A DNA stretch of 19,399 bases from Bacteroidia bacterium (lineage in GTDB: Bacteria > Bacteroidota > Bacteroidia > Cytophagales > Cyclobacteriaceae), in contig JANXRR010000073.1 of NCBI GenBank assembly GCA_025356795.1, positions 1 through 19,399 of the forward strand. Reading direction: 5' to 3'. The position numbers were made by a program, and so were the translations under genes. Below, piece after piece: positions 16,333-19,399 of the stretch. The notes beneath the pieces were generated by a model. It was not told the DNA's origin, made no database searches, and worked only from the letters and a program-made list of their open reading frames with translations. How positions within the stretch are numbered: position 1 is the stretch's first letter; each line of letters opens with the position of its first letter.

Positions 16333-16698
16333 TTATTTTAATACAAGCTCTATCAATTCTTTCTCTACCTTCCAATCTTTGGCAAGCTTTAACATAGCCG
16401 TGGCCTCCATTTCAGTAACATAACCCTTTAAGTTGTTGGCTTGCCAAACCATATTGATAAGGTCGGTGCGTATTTCCTTGGTGTAGTCGCCAATCACATC
16501 ATTGAAATATTCTCTCGCTCTTTCAAAAGATGTTAAGTAATCTTGTGAGATAAATTCGTAAGCCCATTTTAAATCATCTTCACCCGATAGTTTTTTTGCT
16601 GTCTCTTCAAGATCATTTTTTTCTAACTCATCGAGGCCATGATAATGGAATATTACTGCTTTAAGTAAAATGTAAACACGTTTTTGTTCTGAACTCAT
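16333..16698 (-). CDS. Hypothetical 121-residue alpha-helical protein
   Basis: I do not recognise the family. The product is small, soluble-looking and highly charged, without signal peptide or membrane segment. It is predicted mostly helical: RVYILLKAVIFHYHGLDE, then DLEETAKKLSGEDDLKWAYE, SFERAREYFNDVIGDYTKE, and TDLINMVWQANNLKGYVTEM. The tail, ATAMLKLAKDWKVEKELIEL, faintly recalls the helical bundle of TerB-like proteins (a two-helix unit with an acidic turn, then MLKLAKDW), but the match is too weak for a name. It lies 55 nt after hemW on the same strand and may share its transcript. Coding is supported by an uninterrupted frame and plausible composition. Confidence 0.7.
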   Translation of the reverse strand: MSSEQKRVYILLKAVIFHYHGLDELEKNDLEETAKKLSGEDDLKWAYEFISQDYLTSFERAREYFNDVIGDYTKEIRTDLINMVWQANNLKGYVTEMEATAMLKLAKDWKVEKELIELVLK

Positions 16699-16753
16699 AT
16701 CTTTATTAGTTCGTTAAAATAAACATTTTTTTTGAAAAGGGATCAGTACATTT

Positions 16754-17884
16754 TTAATCCTCCACAAAAAAATCCATAGCAATTTTATCAGCCACCAATT
16801 TTCCCTTTTTAGATAAAATTAAATGATCGTTTTCAACCGTTAACAACCCTTTTTCTGAAAGAAGAGTTAAGTTATTGTTGTAAACCGCTTTCAAATTAAA
16901 GTGGAGATCGTTTAATAATTTGCTCAGATCGCACCCTTTACCAGTTCTTATACTTGTAAGAATGTATTCATTGATTTTATTGGCAAGAGTTAACGATTCC
17001 AATTCATAAGGCACAGAATTATTCTCAATAGACTTAACATAGAGAGAATTATTTTTCACATTAAATTGCCTGCTATTTCCATTGAAAGAATGTGCGCTTG
17101 GGCCCAGGCCAAGGTAAGTCTCTTGGTTCCAATAGCTGGAGTTATGTTTTGAAAAAAAGCCAGGTTTACAAAAATTAGAAATCTCGTAATGCTCAAATCC
17201 ATTTTTTTCTAGCGTATCCATCAACAGTTCAAATTGCAAAGCAGAAGGTTCATCATCTATAGATTTTAATTGCCCCTTCTTTTGCATCAAACCAAAAACA
17301 GTTTTTTCTTCTATGGTTAAAGCATAGGCAGAGATGTGTTCGGGAGATAACTCCATTGCTAGCTCAATATTTTTATTCCAATCTTGTAGCGATTGGCCAG
17401 GAATGGAATAAATCAAATCAATACTAATATTGTCAAACCCCGCTTGCCTAGCATCTTCAATACTTTGAACTGCCTTAGAGCAATCATGAGCTCTATTTAA
17501 AAAGCGTAGCACATTATTATCAAATGATTGAATGCCTATGCTCAGGCGGTTAATCCCTATTCGGTTATACGCATGCAGCTTTTCTATTGATAGATCATCT
17601 GGGTTAACTTCCAACGTAACTTCGGCATGTAGTGAAACTTCAAAGTTTGAATAAACCACGTTTAATAGTTCTTGAATTTCGTTAATCAACAAAATAGATG
17701 GAGTGCCCCCTCCAAAATAAATCGTTTTTATTTGTTGCTCACCCAAATAGTTTCGCTGCAACTCAGCTTCCTTAGCTAAGGCATTAATTAATTTTTCTTT
17801 ACTAATTAACTGAGTTGAGAAATGGAAATCGCAATAATAGCAAGCTTGTTTGCAAAAGGGAATATGTATGTAGATGCCAGCCAT
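16754..17884 (-). CDS. hemW: Radical SAM haem chaperone HemW (coproporphyrinogen III oxidase-like)
   Basis: A radical-SAM protein that in studied bacteria binds haem and delivers it to respiratory cytochromes; it was long annotated as an oxygen-independent coproporphyrinogen III oxidase. It has 376 residues, normal for HemW and shorter than HemN (about 450). It starts MAGIYIHIPFCKQACYYCDF, with the 4Fe-4S ligands C11, C15 and C18. The residue two after C18 is Phe20, where true HemN has a fourth Cys, which favours HemW. Other marks are YFGGGTPSIL (about 56-65), EVNPDDL, NRLSIGIQSFD, IDLIYSIPGQS, HISAYALTIE and the HemN C-terminal domain (YLGLGPSAHSF onward). It is divergent from DUF4271-hemD, so haem-related genes face each other here. 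Confidence 0.93.
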   Translation of the reverse strand: MAGIYIHIPFCKQACYYCDFHFSTQLISKEKLINALAKEAELQRNYLGEQQIKTIYFGGGTPSILLINEIQELLNVVYSNFEVSLHAEVTLEVNPDDLSIEKLHAYNRIGINRLSIGIQSFDNNVLRFLNRAHDCSKAVQSIEDARQAGFDNISIDLIYSIPGQSLQDWNKNIELAMELSPEHISAYALTIEEKTVFGLMQKKGQLKSIDDEPSALQFELLMDTLEKNGFEHYEISNFCKPGFFSKHNSSYWNQETYLGLGPSAHSFNGNSRQFNVKNNSLYVKSIENNSVPYELESLTLANKINEYILTSIRTGKGCDLSKLLNDLHFNLKAVYNNNLTLLSEKGLLTVENDHLILSKKGKLVADKIAMDFFVED

Positions 17885-17898
17885 TTATTTAGTGACAA

Positions 17899-17906
17899 CA
17901 AATTTA
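17899..17906 (-). promoter_or_regulatory. Candidate -7 element of hemW
   Basis: The minus strand reads TAAATTTG, an exact TAnnTTTG match, 14 nt ahead of the hemW ATG. No TTG is present at the expected upstream distance. It sits in the 92-bp spacer shared with the divergent DUF4271 gene. Confidence 0.35.
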
Positions 17907-17976
17907 CAGATTCATGAGGTGAGTAGATAGAAAGATTTTTAGAACGGCTTTAGATTCTGATATTTGTTCTAATAAA

Positions 17977-19077
17977 ATGATGCCCAAGACCTATTTCCTG
18001 CTTTGCTTTTTATTCCTAAATTATTTTTGCTCTGCGCAAAAGCAATTATTTAGTTCTGATAACATAAGTTCCAATTGGAAGATATATAAAAACAGAGAGT
18101 ATCAACCTTATATAGCCACTGAGGGCGCGAAAGCTATCCATTTCGAGATGAAGAAATCAAGATTGAAAAAGGAGTTTTTAGAAATTCATTCACTCCACAA
18201 TTTCAATCTCTTCATAAATGGTTGTTTAACTCTTAAATCAACAAAAGAGTTTTTAAGATTAAATCTCGATAGCCTTCGCCTGAAATACTCTCAAAATCTG
18301 TCTTTTACTATTTATTCTCCAACACCACTTAATGACAAAACTATTTCCATAATTGTTTTCAAACCATTGATAGGAAAAGCAGAAAGCGAATTGGGTAAAA
18401 GAACCAACGATGGCTTTTTAGATTTTGCCATCCTAGCGTTTATGATTTTACTAATGGTTTTTGGTATCTTGTTTAGGGCAAACCCCAAATTAATGTTTGA
18501 TTATTTGAATGTGGCTAAAATTTTCTCCCTTCGTCAAAGAGAAGAAAACCTGTTGTCAAACCGAGTTGCCTCCTCTACTAATATCCTTTACTACATATTC
18601 ACTAGTTTCTTAATAGCAGCACTTTTAATGGTAGTAATTCAACAGGGCAACACTTCAATAAATGCCGCACAATATTTTAAGTTTGATTCTGCCTTAAAAG
18701 GATTTTTAAATTGGATGTTATTGGGTTTGTTAATAACGGGTCTTCTTTTTTGCAAACTTATTATCATCTATTCATTTTCAATGTTGTTTAAATTGAGAGG
18801 AACTTTGCAACTTCATTTTTTTAATTTTGTAAGAGTACTAATCTTAATTTCAATAATAATCAGCATTATCCTATTAGCACTTTTTGTAGGCTATCAATCC
18901 TTGACCCTTTATAAATACGTTTTGTTTTTTATTGCTAACTTGATTTTCATATGTTGGATAATAGCCACGTATTTAAAATTATTGACAAATACCTCTTTCC
19001 GTTTTTTTCATTTATTTTCCTACCTTTGTGCTACGGAAATTATTCCGATAATTGTCTTACTAAAGATTATTTCTTAG
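17977..19077 (+). CDS. DUF4271-type integral membrane protein
   Basis: A 366-residue membrane protein of unknown function. An N-terminal hydrophobic signal (about 4-20, ending CSAQ) is followed by an exported soluble part of about 125 residues. Then come about six membrane helices: near 148-166 (DFAILAFMILLMVFGILF), 200-221, 242-264, 281-307, 310-331 and 345-365. The 167-200 loop is basic and probably cytoplasmic. This architecture, and its position directly before a uroporphyrinogen-III synthase gene, match the Bacteroidota-specific DUF4271 family as I know it. The stop lies 23 nt before hemD, so the two are probably one operon. Function is unknown; a link to tetrapyrrole metabolism would rest on context alone. 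Two adjacent ATG codons could both start it. Confidence 0.8.
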   Translation: MMPKTYFLLCFLFLNYFCSAQKQLFSSDNISSNWKIYKNREYQPYIATEGAKAIHFEMKKSRLKKEFLEIHSLHNFNLFINGCLTLKSTKEFLRLNLDSLRLKYSQNLSFTIYSPTPLNDKTISIIVFKPLIGKAESELGKRTNDGFLDFAILAFMILLMVFGILFRANPKLMFDYLNVAKIFSLRQREENLLSNRVASSTNILYYIFTSFLIAALLMVVIQQGNTSINAAQYFKFDSALKGFLNWMLLGLLITGLLFCKLIIIYSFSMLFKLRGTLQLHFFNFVRVLILISIIISIILLALFVGYQSLTLYKYVLFFIANLIFICWIIATYLKLLTNTSFRFFHLFSYLCATEIIPIIVLLKIIS

Positions 19078-19100
19078 AGCCGAACCCGACTTGTGTTGAT

Positions 19101-19399
19101 ATGACTGAAACTGTAAAGGACAGGATGCGAAAAGTGAAAAGCGTCTTGGTCACTCAGGAGCCACCTCCAGACACAAATTCCCCTTATTATAAACTTGCTG
19201 AAAAATATAATCTTAAAATTGATTTCAGACCTTTTATCCAGGTGGAAGCTGTTTCGGTAAAAGAATTTCGAAAGCAGAAAATAGAGATACTCAGCCATAC
19301 AGCCATAATTTTTACCAGCAGAAATGCAGTAGATCATTTCTTTGAAATTTGTAAAGAATTGAAGTTGGAGATGCCTCCAGAAATGAAGTACTTCTGTAT
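19101..19399 (+). CDS. hemD: Uroporphyrinogen-III synthase, N-terminal part (cut by window edge)
   Basis: Converts hydroxymethylbilane to uroporphyrinogen III, the branch point to haem, sirohaem and cobalamin; cytoplasmic. Translating from the ATG at 19101 gives 99 intact codons to the right edge. It begins MTETVKDRMRKVKSVLVTQE, then SPYYKLAEKYNLKIDFRPFI, then EFRKQKIEILSHTAIIFTSRNAVDHFF. The IDFRPFIQVE and IIFTSRNAVDHF segments are the conserved Bacteroidota HemD signature. The usual length is about 250 residues, so somewhat less than half is visible. The start is chosen because the family begins with a short charged lead before KVKSVLV; the in-frame ATG at 19125 is an alternative. It follows the DUF4271 gene by 23 nt. 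Confidence 0.9.
   Translation, partial: MTETVKDRMRKVKSVLVTQEPPPDTNSPYYKLAEKYNLKIDFRPFIQVEAVSVKEFRKQKIEILSHTAIIFTSRNAVDHFFEICKELKLEMPPEMKYFC

Noticed and set aside
16320..16349. Inverted repeat AGCTTGT/ACAAGCT between the convergent regulator and small-protein genes as a terminator
   Set aside because: The loop is 16 nt, the right arm lies inside the small gene's coding end and there is no adequate T-run, so I do not list it as a terminator.
16754..17884. True oxygen-independent coproporphyrinogen III oxidase (HemN)
   Set aside because: The fourth Cys of the HemN CxxxCxxCxC motif is Phe here and the protein is HemW-sized, so HemW is preferred.

Overview
The window looks like chromosomal DNA from a member of the Bacteroidota, most likely a Cytophagales-type bacterium. 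The evidence is AT-rich coding sequence, few Shine-Dalgarno sites, promoter elements of the Bacteroidetes type (TTTG ... TAnnTTTG), a LytS/LytTR two-component pair, a DM13 lipoprotein, and a DUF4271-hemD arrangement that I know from this phylum. Taxonomy below the phylum is inference. Nothing indicates a phage, plasmid, insertion sequence or CRISPR array.

Layout. 1-791 (-): the N-terminal part of dxs (isoprenoid precursor synthesis), running off the left edge. 980-2721 (+): scpA (chromosome condensation) followed closely by a membrane fatty-acyl desaturase. 2794-2991 (+): tRNA-Gly(GCC) and tRNA-Leu(TAA), with a well-formed promoter ahead, a terminator hairpin between and another after. 3185-4364 (-): a two-gene unit with an outer-membrane beta-barrel-like protein and a DM13 lipoprotein. 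4634-10114 (+): a complete tripartite RND efflux operon (periplasmic adaptor lipoprotein, HAE1-type pump, TolC-like channel). 10185-10496 (+): a small secreted Cys/His-rich protein. 10604-11500 (+): an aldo/keto reductase. 11587-14433 (+): uvrA (nucleotide excision repair). 14519-16298 (+): a LytS-type sensor kinase and a LytTR response regulator. 16333-17884 (-): a small unrecognised protein downstream of hemW. 17977-19399 (+): a DUF4271 membrane protein followed by hemD, cut by the right edge.

The genes form several independent housekeeping and envelope modules. Coherent groups are the efflux operon, the sensor/regulator pair, and the haem-related right end, where hemW (haem chaperone family) is divergent from DUF4271-hemD across 92 bp. 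No gene-sized stretch is unexplained; the longest gene-free gaps are below 300 bp and are described where they hold something.

I do not see an undescribed multi-gene system. The better leads are small: a secreted protein with two putative four-ligand metal sites, the DUF4271-hemD coupling, a TGTCA/TGACA motif cluster ahead of the efflux operon, a possible leaderless start of scpA, and two short intergenic repeat-like sequences.
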